Assembly: GCA_964551295.1 (NCBI GenBank)
Contig: CAZKDJ010000018.1
Span: 1-34,813 of the forward strand
Source: JAFGED01 sp964551295
GTDB lineage: Bacteria > Chloroflexota > Anaerolineae > B4-G1
Length of the DNA stretch: 34,813 bases
Direction: 5' to 3'
Numbering within the stretch: the first letter of the stretch is position 1; the number at the start of each line of letters is the position of its first letter. This document shows positions 1 through 6,837 of this stretch, piece by piece. A model generated the notes under the pieces. The model made no database searches. It saw only the letters and a list, made by a program, of their open reading frames with translations, and was not told where the DNA came from. A program made the position numbers and the translations under genes.

Positions 1-73
1 GCTCGGCCCACTCGATGCGCAATCGGCCCGCCGGGGCCAGGTCGATGTCTTTGATATCATACTCTTCGGTCAT
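1..73 (-). CDS. ahcY: Adenosylhomocysteinase, N-terminal fragment (cut by window edge)
   Basis: Only the first 24 codons are inside the window. They read MTEEYDIKDIDLAPAGRLRI followed by EWAE. This matches the conserved N-terminus of S-adenosylhomocysteine hydrolase (YDxKDxxLAxxGRxRIEWAE). The enzyme splits S-adenosylhomocysteine into homocysteine and adenosine in the cytoplasm. The ATG at 71-73 is preceded by an AAAGGAG ribosome binding site about 6 nt upstream. It is the last visible gene of the minus-strand cluster, 129 nt after the GNAT gene. A probable adenosine kinase lies two genes upstream and would remove the adenosine product. The catalytic and NAD-binding regions lie outside the window, so the call rests on the N-terminal motif and the context. 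Confidence 0.88.
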   Translation of the reverse strand, partial: MTEEYDIKDIDLAPAGRLRIEWAE

Positions 74-104
74 GGGTTGGCTCCTTTACTTTATTGGTTT
101 CTTC

Positions 105-203
105 GGGGCGACGCATTCCTGATGCGTGGTTGCGTCGCGCAAAATGATATGTTTTTCGGATCGCCTTTCGTAACGTGAAAAGGTTCTAGGAATGCGTCGC
201 CCC
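105..203. repeat. Short element with 16-bp perfect terminal inverted repeats
   Basis: The arm GGGGCGACGCATTCCT (105-120) is repeated in perfect inverted form at 188-203. The left arm also starts an inner hairpin, ACGCAT-TCCTG-ATGCGT (111-127). The unit is about 99 bp with no coding capacity and touches the stop codon of the GNAT gene. It fills most of the gap before ahcY, so it lies in the probable ahcY leader. It may be a MITE-like repeat or an RNA structure. A related GGGGCG/CGCCCC palindrome occurs at 33118-33145. Confidence 0.6.
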
Positions 204-967
204 TACCGCACGGCGCTTCCCTCGAAGAAGGGACAGCAGCGCTCGAAACCCAACCGCTCGTAGATACGGATGGCCGTCCCGTTCTTCTGGTTGACGTTAA
301 GTACGATGTCGCGCATGCCGCGGGACAAAAGCTCGGCCACGACGGCGCTGGCGGCCGCTGTGGCGCAGCCGCGTCCCCGAAAGTCCGGGCGGGTAAAGAT
401 GTTGCCCACCGCCGCCACGCCGTAGGTCGGGCTGATCAAATGCGTGCCCGCGGCTGCGACTAACTGACCATTCTCAAAAACGCCGTGGCAGGCACCTCCC
501 GGTACCTGCTTGGGATCGAAGGCATTTTCCTCACCGTGAGCATACAGTGCCGCCAGTTGCTCCGCGTGATCGGGCGTGAGCGGGACGCAGTCGCCATCTG
601 CGGACCGGAAGCTGTCAGGCCGCAGCGCCATGCGCCACATCGGGATCGGCTCCCACTCGTAGAAATCCTGCATCACCATCAGGTGCTTCCGTCGGCAGGT
701 GAAATAGGCCTGCTCGATGTACAGCGCGTCCTCAAAGATAACCCGCAGGCCAGCGGCATCCCCCATCAGGAACACGATCAGAAAGCCCAGGCCGCTATAG
801 TGCAGCGCCAAGGCCTGCAATCGGCCATCCCACCGTGCGCCGAACCACGCACAGTGAGCGAACAACTCTGGCTCCAAGTCGCCGACGGCGTACGCGGCGT
901 AGAGTCGATCGGTCTCCAGATAGGCCTGGATTTGGGACTTGTCGACGAGTTCAACGGTTTTCCACAC
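203..967 (-). CDS. GNAT family N-acetyltransferase
   Basis: This is a 254-residue protein. The C-terminal half is a GNAT acetyl-CoA-binding domain: a beta-strand and motif A, GNIFTRPDFRGRGCA (residues 188-202, with the R-x-x-G-x-G/A pyrophosphate loop), followed by the amphipathic helix, then NQKNGTAIRIYERLGF (226-241), the usual GNAT C-terminal signature. The N-terminal about 120 residues are less conserved and could set acceptor specificity. The start codon is GTG at 965-967, with an AGGGATGG stretch upstream; I saw no better in-frame start. It lies 15 nt after the PfkB kinase and is probably co-transcribed with it. The substrate is unknown; an amino-sugar, an amine or a protein terminus are all possible. 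Confidence 0.82.
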   Translation of the reverse strand: MWKTVELVDKSQIQAYLETDRLYAAYAVGDLEPELFAHCAWFGARWDGRLQALALHYSGLGFLIVFLMGDAAGLRVIFEDALYIEQAYFTCRRKHLMVMQDFYEWEPIPMWRMALRPDSFRSADGDCVPLTPDHAEQLAALYAHGEENAFDPKQVPGGACHGVFENGQLVAAAGTHLISPTYGVAAVGNIFTRPDFRGRGCATAAASAVVAELLSRGMRDIVLNVNQKNGTAIRIYERLGFERCCPFFEGSAVR

Positions 968-982
968 GGCAACAAACCATCC

Positions 983-1933
983 CTACAGCAGCACGTCCAG
1001 CACGCCCTGGTCGTCAAAGTGCTCGCGGAAGCGGGCCACGAACTCGGGCAGGGTGTAGCTGTGGCTCTGCGGACCGGGCTGCTCCAGGCAGTAGGTGGCC
1101 GCCAGCGCGCCGATCTGCCCCGCCAACTCCCAATCCATATCCAGCGCCAGCCCCTTGATCAACCCCGCGCGGAAGGCATCTCCCACACCCGTGGGATCGT
1201 CCAGGCGCTTGGGCGACACAGCCGGGACGTTGTAAACCTCACCCGCTGCCCAGATGCGCGTCCCTTTTTCGCCCAGCGTGACGATGCAAGCCCGAGCCGG
1301 AGCCACGTAAATCGCCTCCTCGCTCAAGCCGGTCTTTTCGCGCAACATGCCGAATTCATATTCATTGACCACCAGCAGGTCGCATCCCTCAAGCCCAGCC
1401 CGCAAATCCTCGCCGGAGAGGCGAATGATCTGCTGGCTGGGGTCGTAAAGGTACGGGATGCCCAGTTCCCGACACTCGGCAGGATACTTGACCATCGCCT
1501 GCGGGTCGTTGGGCGAGACAGTCACCATGTCAGCCACGTTGTCGATCAGCGAAAGCTCCCGTGCGCGAGCCATCGCCCCGGTGTAAAAGCTGGCGATCTG
1601 GTTGCCGTCCAGGTCGCTGCTGACGAAAAAAGAGGCGGTAAACAGATCGGGCTCCTCGCGGATGAGAGAGGTGTCGACCCCGTGCTGCTCCAGCCAGACC
1701 CGGTAGCCACCGAAATCCTGACCGACGGTACCCATCACCCGCGGCCGCTCGCCCAGGAGCGCCAGACTGTAGGCGATGTTGGGCGCGGTGCCCCCATACT
1801 GCCGCCGCATCTCGTCCACCAGGAAACTGACGGAGAGATGCTCGAGCTGATCGGGCAGAATGTGCTCGACAAAGCGGCCCGGAAAGCCCATCAGATAATC
1901 AAAGGCAATAGAACCGGTAACGATGACGTTCAT
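983..1933 (-). CDS. PfkB family kinase, probable adenosine kinase
   Basis: This 316-residue ribokinase/PfkB kinase transfers phosphate from ATP to a sugar or nucleoside hydroxyl. Visible signatures are the YGGTAPNIAYSLALLG glycine-rich motif (about 46-61) and DDPTGVGDAFRAG (245-257), whose Asp252 is the expected catalytic base in the anion-hole motif. The start at 1931-1933 is preferred over the longer frame because GGAGGGAAA sits just upstream, and because ATGA overlaps the stop of the preceding glycosyltransferase (translational coupling). Substrate choice is inferred: ahcY, which makes adenosine, is two genes downstream, and this group of PfkB proteins is often annotated adenosine kinase. 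A carbohydrate substrate linked to the adjacent sugar locus cannot be excluded. Confidence 0.78.
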   Translation of the reverse strand: MNVIVTGSIAFDYLMGFPGRFVEHILPDQLEHLSVSFLVDEMRRQYGGTAPNIAYSLALLGERPRVMGTVGQDFGGYRVWLEQHGVDTSLIREEPDLFTASFFVSSDLDGNQIASFYTGAMARARELSLIDNVADMVTVSPNDPQAMVKYPAECRELGIPYLYDPSQQIIRLSGEDLRAGLEGCDLLVVNEYEFGMLREKTGLSEEAIYVAPARACIVTLGEKGTRIWAAGEVYNVPAVSPKRLDDPTGVGDAFRAGLIKGLALDMDWELAGQIGALAATYCLEQPGPQSHSYTLPEFVARFREHFDDQGVLDVLL

Positions 1934-2664
1934 TTTCCCTCCTCGAGAACCTGACTCATTGAAATCAGCCGGTCGCGGACGATGACTTTCAGCGCCCACA
2001 GGCCATCCCAAGCACGGATCTTCTTACCCTCGGCGACGGTTCGCGGGCGGTAGGAGATCGGCACGTCGATGATCTCGTACCCCGCGCGCAAAATCTTGTC
2101 GGTCAGCTCAAAGTCCAGGTCGAATCCCGAACTGGTGAGGTGCAGCGACTTGAGCACGTCCACCCGCACCATCTTGGCGGCGGTCGCGACGTCGGTCAGA
2201 TGCGCGCCGTAGAGCAGGTTGGTCAGCCAAGTCAGCACCCGCACCCCCAGGTAATTGGCCACGTATTTGTAGATCGCCCGCCCGCCCAGGGTGCGCGAGC
2301 CATAGATGGCGGCCGGGCGCTCGGCGGCGATCCGTTCGAGAAAGATCGGATAATCCGCCGGATCATACTCCAGATCGGCGTCCTGGATGATGGCGTAATC
2401 ACCGGTGCAGTGCGCGATGGCGGTGCGGATCGAGGCCCCCTTGCCCAGGTTGCGCGGGCGGAAGATGACGCGAATGGGACATTCGCCCCCCTCCGGCAGG
2501 TCCAACGCCTGCAACATCTCCCGGCTGCCGTCGGTGGAGAAATTGTCCACGACGACGATCTCTTTCTCCCAGCCCGGCCCCAGGTCCACCGCCCAGACCC
2601 CGTCCAGTACGGCGGGAAACGTGTCGCGCTCGTTGTAGACGCAGATGATGACCGAAAGCTTCAT
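1930..2664 (-). CDS. Family 2 glycosyltransferase (DPM1/DPG-synthase-like), copy B
   Basis: This is a 244-residue GT-A fold glycosyltransferase. MKLSVIICVYNERDTF is the typical N-terminal nucleotide-binding strand. D95-A-D97 in IIQDADLEYDPAD is the metal-binding DxD motif, and YGSRTLGG (121-128) follows. No transmembrane segment is evident, so it probably acts at the cytoplasmic membrane face on a lipid or nascent glycan. The ATG at 2662-2664 aligns with the paralogue directly upstream (copy A, 2685-3392), and GAGGTAGGT precedes it. The two proteins share long stretches (VDNFSTDG, ECPIRV, NLGKGAS, DADLEY, GSRTLGGR, NLLYG), so this is a tandem duplication. It may transfer the dideoxyhexose made by the adjacent rfb genes, or make a polyprenyl-phosphate sugar; the sequence does not decide. 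Confidence 0.87.
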   Translation of the reverse strand: MKLSVIICVYNERDTFPAVLDGVWAVDLGPGWEKEIVVVDNFSTDGSREMLQALDLPEGGECPIRVIFRPRNLGKGASIRTAIAHCTGDYAIIQDADLEYDPADYPIFLERIAAERPAAIYGSRTLGGRAIYKYVANYLGVRVLTWLTNLLYGAHLTDVATAAKMVRVDVLKSLHLTSSGFDLDFELTDKILRAGYEIIDVPISYRPRTVAEGKKIRAWDGLWALKVIVRDRLISMSQVLEEGK

Positions 2665-2684
2665 ACCTACCTCTTCCGCCTGCC

Positions 2685-3392
2685 TCACCCCACGAAGCGC
2701 GTCTTGACGATGGCCCACAGCGCCCCAGGGCCGGCGTGAAACGCCCTAAGTTTTTTCCCCTCTTCGAAGGTGCGCGGGTGATAGGCGACGGGCACCTCGC
2801 GGATCTCGTACCCACGCTTGAGCAATTGGCAGGGCAGCTCAAAGTCCAGGCCGAAATCGGAGCCATCCAGCTTTAGCGCGCGGGCCACGTCCAAACGGAC
2901 CAGCTTGAGGCCCACGGCCACGTCGGTCAGCCGGCCGCCGTAGAGCAGGTTGGTGACGGCCGAGAGAAAGCGCACGCCCCAATAGTTCTTGGCGTACTTG
3001 TAGATCCTGCGTCCACCCAAGGTGCGCGAGCCGAACACGGCGACCGTCTCGCCGGGGACGACCTCCGCGGCCAGGCGTGGCAGGTCGTCCGCCTCGTACT
3101 CCAGGTCAGCGTCAAAGACGACAAAGTAATCGCCGCTGGCCTCGGAGATACCGGTGCGTACCGATGCCCCCTTGCCCAGATTGCGCGGGTGGAGGACAAC
3201 GCGAATGGGACATTCGCCCACGTCCGACAGGTTGATCCCCTGAATCAGCTCGCGCGTGCCGTCGGTGGAAAAATTGTCCACGACGATGATCTCCCGCTCC
3301 CACCCGGGAAAGTGGGCGGCGCGGGCCTGATGGATGGCGTCCAGAATCGTCTTGCGCTCATTGTAGACACAGATGATGATGGATAGTTTCAT
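2685..3392 (-). CDS. Family 2 glycosyltransferase (DPM1/DPG-synthase-like), copy A
   Basis: This is a 235-residue GT2 protein, paralogous to its downstream neighbour. It starts MKLSIIICVYNERKT, carries the DxD motif D94-A-D96 (VVFDADLEYE), then GSRTLGGRRIYKYAKNYWG and a C-terminal YHPRTFEEGKKLRAFH segment. It is soluble and cytoplasmic by inspection. The start at 3390-3392 lacks a recognisable Shine-Dalgarno; an octamer repeat (3396-3431) occupies the place where one would be. Translation may therefore depend on coupling to rfbH, which ends 22 nt upstream. It may work with the other copy on successive sugars of a surface glycan. The donor and acceptor are not determined. Confidence 0.87.
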   Translation of the reverse strand: MKLSIIICVYNERKTILDAIHQARAAHFPGWEREIIVVDNFSTDGTRELIQGINLSDVGECPIRVVLHPRNLGKGASVRTGISEASGDYFVVFDADLEYEADDLPRLAAEVVPGETVAVFGSRTLGGRRIYKYAKNYWGVRFLSAVTNLLYGGRLTDVAVGLKLVRLDVARALKLDGSDFGLDFELPCQLLKRGYEIREVPVAYHPRTFEEGKKLRAFHAGPGALWAIVKTRFVG

Positions 3393-3395
3393 AGT

Positions 3396-3431
3396 GAATC
3401 GGCGAGTCAGCGAATCAGTGAGTCAGCGAAT
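3396..3431. repeat. Octamer microsatellite at the rfbH/GT2 junction
   Basis: On the plus strand the bases read GAATCGGC, GAGTCAGC, GAATCAGT, GAGTCAGC, GAAT, which is four and a half units with period 8 and consensus GARTCRGC. The run overlaps the last codons and stop of rfbH and ends 3 nt before the GT2 start codon, replacing any ribosome binding site. A change in unit number would alter the rfbH C-terminus and the intercistronic distance. Confidence 0.75.
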
Positions 3432-5895
3432 GGAAGAAGTCGTCAAAGGCCTCTTGCATGTAGGTGAGACGTGTGTCGTCCAGGCCGGGATAGACGCCGA
3501 CAAAGAACGTGGAACGCATCACCAGGTCCGAGTTGGGCAAATCGCCCACGGTACGGTGTTGGATGTGGCGGTAGCCAGGCTGCCGGGTGATGTTGCCCGC
3601 GAACAGGAAGCGCGTCTCTATGTTGCGTCCCTCCAGCCAACCGGTCAGGTCGCGCCGGGTGAAGGGTGCATCGGGTCGCACAGAAACAGGAAAGGCAAAC
3701 CAGGCCGGGTCGGCCCGCTCGCTCCAAACCGGCAGGGCCAAGAACGCCTGGTAGCGCTCGAGCGCCTCGTACAGCCGCGCAAAGTTGCGCTTGCGGGCGG
3801 CGATGAAATCGGGCAGCTTGTCCAGCTGCATCAACCCGATGGCGGCCTGGATGTCCGTCATCTTCAAGTTGTAGCCGATCTCGGAATAGAGATAGCGATG
3901 ATCGTACGGCTCGTCCAGACCGGGGATGTGCCATTCGAAGCGGCGACCGCAGGCTCCCTCGGGGGGGCTTTCGTGCGTGCACCGGCAATCGCGGCCCCAG
4001 TCACGCACGCTTTGGGCAATGCGAGCCAATCGAGGGCCGTTCGTGAGCACCGCGCCTCCCTCGCCAGTATTGTGCAAACACATTCCAATGCCGCCAATGA
4101 AATTTTCATACCCCTTTACCTCGAGGTCGTATACAAACTCGCTCGATGGCTGAACTTGCTCTACCTTTGTGACTTTCACAAGGGACAGGTTGCCGATTTT
4201 TCTGCCCGTACCTCTCCCCCCTCTAAATCCTCCAGCAGAAACGATGCTTTTCTTGCTATAACAAACAGCGTAGGATAAGCGTGTTTTGGATTGATATTTA
4301 CCAAAGTCCCTTACAGAGGCTCTACTCTTGACGGAGAATCGAGAGTTGACCCCTAGTTGAAGTAGTAAGTAATGAACACCAAGCGCCAAACCTTTGCTTA
4401 CCGTAACAAAGTCATAGGAAAAGCCTTTGTGTTTTCCCTTTGTCTCGTGCTCACATCCATCACCGATGAAGTAAGCCTTGAGGAAAGCCCACTTCATCTC
4501 ACTTGGGGCCGTGAAAATAAAGTCCGGTACTCTTTTGCTTTTCGCCCCCATTCCACAATGAATTTCGAGAAACTGATAGAGAGCCTTGGAGCTGGCAACA
4601 ACATCAATGGTCGAGCCATTAGGGCGTCTATAGATAAACGCTCGAACATTCAACAGGGACTTTAACAAGTCCTTTACCCTCTCGGCAACATCGGCTTCAT
4701 TTGCAGAAAAAGTGTACTTGACATAGTACCCCCTGTCCGTTTTGTTAAATGAGCCTTCTGCGACAAAATATCCCAACACCTCGCTCAATTCGCAAGACAA
4801 AGGCACAGAGGTCTGTACCGGCTCCCAAGACCCTCTTTTGTAGGTCGTATAGGCTACCTCCCTGGTGGTTTCCACGTTTGGCAGCGAATTTGGCACTAGA
4901 ATATAGTCTCCAAGAGCGAGGTCGGAAACCTTCACAGCCTGTATTTCCCCATCCCTCACCGTAAAGAGGCTGTGCGACGCAGAGACCACAGCTTGTCTAC
5001 CAGTCCGTGCGGTAACACGATATAGTTTCTCCTGTACCGGATGCTTCACCACCCCAGTTATGTCTCTGAAATCAAGGCAGCCTTGCCTGTCGAAAGCGAT
5101 GCACTTCCATCCGAAAGGGGAACAGTTCTCGACAAAGTCCCCTATCTTTAGAATCTTGATTGTGCCAGATGGACTCATCACCATAATCGGCTCATCAAAA
5201 TCCAAACTGGTGATGTGATGGGCGGGGTAGAAGCTGAGCGTGGCCAAGTCGCCAAAGGAGCCCACCATCTGGCCGTCGTAGGTGCTGCCCAGCGCGTCGC
5301 AGGCATCCTCGATGACGTACAGATCGTGAGCCCGGGCGAACGCCAAAACCCGCTCCATATCGACCGGGTTGCCCAATGTGTGGGCAAAGAACAGCGCCCG
5401 CGTGCGGTCCGACAGGGCCGGCTCCAGTTGCCCGGGGTCGAGGTTGTACGTCCCCAGCTCGCAGTCCACGAACACCGGCACCAGACCGTTCTGCACGATA
5501 GGCGCCACGGTGGTGGGAAAGGCCGCCGCCGGCGTAATCACCTCGTCGCCCGGCTCCAGCGGGCGCTCCAAGCGGCGGGAGCACAGGGCGCTGACGGCGA
5601 CCAGGTTGGCCGAGGAACCGGAGTTGACCAGCAGCGCGTGGCGCACGCCGACCGTTTCCGTCAACCGACGCTCGAACGCCGCCGCGTTGGGGCCGGCGCT
5701 GAGCCAAAAATCGAGGCAGGCGTCCACCGCGGCCATCAGCTCGCGCTCGTCATAAACGCGGCTGGCATAGTGCACGCGCGTCTCGCCGGGCGTGAAAGGA
5801 CGCATTGCGTGAGCCTGCCGGTAATACTCGGCCACCAACTGCTGGATTTGGCGCCGCAGGTCTTTTTCCGATGTCTGCCTGTGTGCGTCTTTCAT
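3415..5895 (-). CDS. rfbH: CDP-4-keto-6-deoxyglucose-3-dehydrase precursor with intein
   Basis: The 826-residue precursor consists of N-extein 1-229, intein 230-609 and C-extein 610-826, giving a 446-residue spliced enzyme, the normal RfbH/E1 length. RfbH is a DegT-fold PMP enzyme with a [2Fe-2S] cluster. It removes the C3 hydroxyl of CDP-4-keto-6-deoxyglucose, with electrons from a separate reductase (RfbI/AscD type) that is not seen here. Markers are NSGSSANL, IEDACDALGSTYDG, SFYPAHHIT (His replaces the usual PLP lysine, the hallmark of this branch) and DWGRDCRC. After intein removal, Cys199 is separated from Cys637 by exactly 57 residues, then Cys639; this matches the C-X57-C-X1-C part of the known cluster motif. 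The last cysteine (649) is spaced X9 rather than X7. TGATG overlap with the SDR gene sets the start at 5893-5895. Confidence 0.92.
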   Translation of the reverse strand: MKDAHRQTSEKDLRRQIQQLVAEYYRQAHAMRPFTPGETRVHYASRVYDERELMAAVDACLDFWLSAGPNAAAFERRLTETVGVRHALLVNSGSSANLVAVSALCSRRLERPLEPGDEVITPAAAFPTTVAPIVQNGLVPVFVDCELGTYNLDPGQLEPALSDRTRALFFAHTLGNPVDMERVLAFARAHDLYVIEDACDALGSTYDGQMVGSFGDLATLSFYPAHHITSLDFDEPIMVMSPSGTIKILKIGDFVENCSPFGWKCIAFDRQGCLDFRDITGVVKHPVQEKLYRVTARTGRQAVVSASHSLFTVRDGEIQAVKVSDLALGDYILVPNSLPNVETTREVAYTTYKRGSWEPVQTSVPLSCELSEVLGYFVAEGSFNKTDRGYYVKYTFSANEADVAERVKDLLKSLLNVRAFIYRRPNGSTIDVVASSKALYQFLEIHCGMGAKSKRVPDFIFTAPSEMKWAFLKAYFIGDGCEHETKGKHKGFSYDFVTVSKGLALGVHYLLLQLGVNSRFSVKSRASVRDFGKYQSKTRLSYAVCYSKKSIVSAGGFRGGRGTGRKIGNLSLVKVTKVEQVQPSSEFVYDLEVKGYENFIGGIGMCLHNTGEGGAVLTNGPRLARIAQSVRDWGRDCRCTHESPPEGACGRRFEWHIPGLDEPYDHRYLYSEIGYNLKMTDIQAAIGLMQLDKLPDFIAARKRNFARLYEALERYQAFLALPVWSERADPAWFAFPVSVRPDAPFTRRDLTGWLEGRNIETRFLFAGNITRQPGYRHIQHRTVGDLPNSDLVMRSTFFVGVYPGLDDTRLTYMQEAFDDFFHSLTH
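4069..5208 (-). mobile_element. Intein with LAGLIDADG homing endonuclease inside rfbH
   Basis: This is a 380-residue in-frame insertion. Splicing motifs: Ser1 with block A (SLDFDEPIMV), block B with SASH (Ser76, His79) in place of TxxH, block F SEFVYDLEVKGYENFIGG (356-373) and block G ending His379-Asn380, followed by Thr as the +1 residue. Homing endonuclease motifs: LGYFVAEGS (145-153, Glu151), KRVPDFIF (225-232) and FLKAYFIGDG (242-251, Asp250), so a two-motif LAGLIDADG enzyme looks intact. The insertion point is HHIT|T, at the cofactor pocket. Base composition differs: 25 of 60 GC in rows 4261-4320 and 4381-4440 against 43 of 60 in the extein row 5401-5460. That suggests recent arrival. 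Confidence 0.93.
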
Positions 5896-6836
5896 CAAAT
5901 CTGCTCTGCGTAGCTTTGGATGGTTTGCCGCAGACCCTCTTCCAGAGTCGTCGTCGCCCGCCAGCCGGTCAGCCGGGCGGTGCGGTCGGCGTCGGCGACG
6001 CTGTGCATCACCGCGCCAGGGCGATACGGCAGGGCGCCGGGCAGCACCTGCCCGCGCGCCCCCGTCACGGCCCAGATGCGTTCCACCACCTGTCGAGCGG
6101 AGTGCACCCGCCCGGTCCCCAGGTCGAGGCTCTCTCCCTCGATTCCGGACGCTCGCGCGGCCGCCAGCATCCCCGAAACGACATCCTCTACAAAAATAAA
6201 GTCCCGCTCCTGTTCGCCCGGCGTCATCGGAAAATTCCGCCCCGCCAGCGCCGCATCGATGGCGGCGGGCACTAACGTGTGGGCCGATTGCCCCGGTCCA
6301 TAGACCTGGAAAGGCCGCACGGTGACGACGGGCAGGTCGTGCGCCCGCCAATACATGCGCCCAAAGGCCCAGGCGGCCACCTTGGAAGCGGCGTAGGCGT
6401 TAAAGGGGTCGAGCCCCTCAACCGACTCGCAAGCGCCGTATTCGTAGCAGGTACCGACCAGCACGACCCGTTCGACACCGCGCTCCTTCACGGCCTCCAG
6501 AAGGTGCACGGTTCCCCCGGCGTTCACCGCCAGCGCCAGTGTCGGGTCTATTTTGGGATTGGTGACACCGACGGCGGCCAGGTGAAGGACGACCCGCGGC
6601 GCGGCCTCGTCCACCGCGGCCAGCACCGCCCGTGCATCGCGCAAGTCAAAGACCGATCGTTCAACCTGGGCAGGTAACGCAGCTATGTGCTCTGGCGCTT
6701 CGCCAGGGGCCAACTCCACCCACACCCGCGCCCCAGCCTGCACCAATCGCCGCACGAGGCGCTGGCCGATAAAACCACCCGCCCCGGTGACCAGCACGTG
6801 CTTTCCTTCCCAATCTACCAACTTATCAACTACCAA
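5895..6836 (-). CDS. Extended SDR (NAD-dependent epimerase/reductase) of the CDP-sugar pathway
   Basis: This is a 313-residue extended short-chain dehydrogenase. TGAGGFIG (17-24) binds NAD(P), HLAAVG follows, and the active site includes GTCYEYG (128-134) and Y148-A-A-S-K152. Given its place between rfbG and rfbH, it most likely reduces C4 of CDP-4-keto-3,6-dideoxyhexose (paratose/abequose synthase type) or epimerises the product. The exact sugar cannot be read from the sequence. The start appears to be TTG at 6834-6836, one base after the rfbG stop; only a weak GGGAG precedes it. The first codons (LVVDKLVDWEGK) lie in a TTGGTAG-type short repeat. It overlaps rfbH by TGATG. Confidence 0.82.
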   Translation of the reverse strand: MVVDKLVDWEGKHVLVTGAGGFIGQRLVRRLVQAGARVWVELAPGEAPEHIAALPAQVERSVFDLRDARAVLAAVDEAAPRVVLHLAAVGVTNPKIDPTLALAVNAGGTVHLLEAVKERGVERVVLVGTCYEYGACESVEGLDPFNAYAASKVAAWAFGRMYWRAHDLPVVTVRPFQVYGPGQSAHTLVPAAIDAALAGRNFPMTPGEQERDFIFVEDVVSGMLAAARASGIEGESLDLGTGRVHSARQVVERIWAVTGARGQVLPGALPYRPGAVMHSVADADRTARLTGWRATTTLEEGLRQTIQSYAEQI

Positions 6837-6837
6837 T

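Noticed and set aside
171..182. AACGTGAAA segment as a second parS
   Set aside because: It matches less than half of the 16-bp palindrome and is not symmetric.
105..203. SAH riboswitch upstream of ahcY
   Set aside because: The hairpins here are a perfect inverted repeat and do not show the SAH riboswitch core as I know it.
485..1954. A 489-residue open frame on the plus strand
   Set aside because: It lies opposite the GNAT and PfkB genes, which have clear family motifs; its translation is Gln/His/Arg-rich low-complexity shadow sequence.
4069..5208. Reading the rfbH insertion as a fused domain or a disrupting pseudogene
   Set aside because: The intein splicing blocks, His-Asn end, +1 Thr and the exact extein spacing fit protein splicing far better.
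5895..6351. N-terminal extension of the rfbH frame of 152 residues
   Set aside because: It is out of frame with the SDR gene that clearly occupies this stretch; the TGATG junction fixes the rfbH start at 5893-5895.
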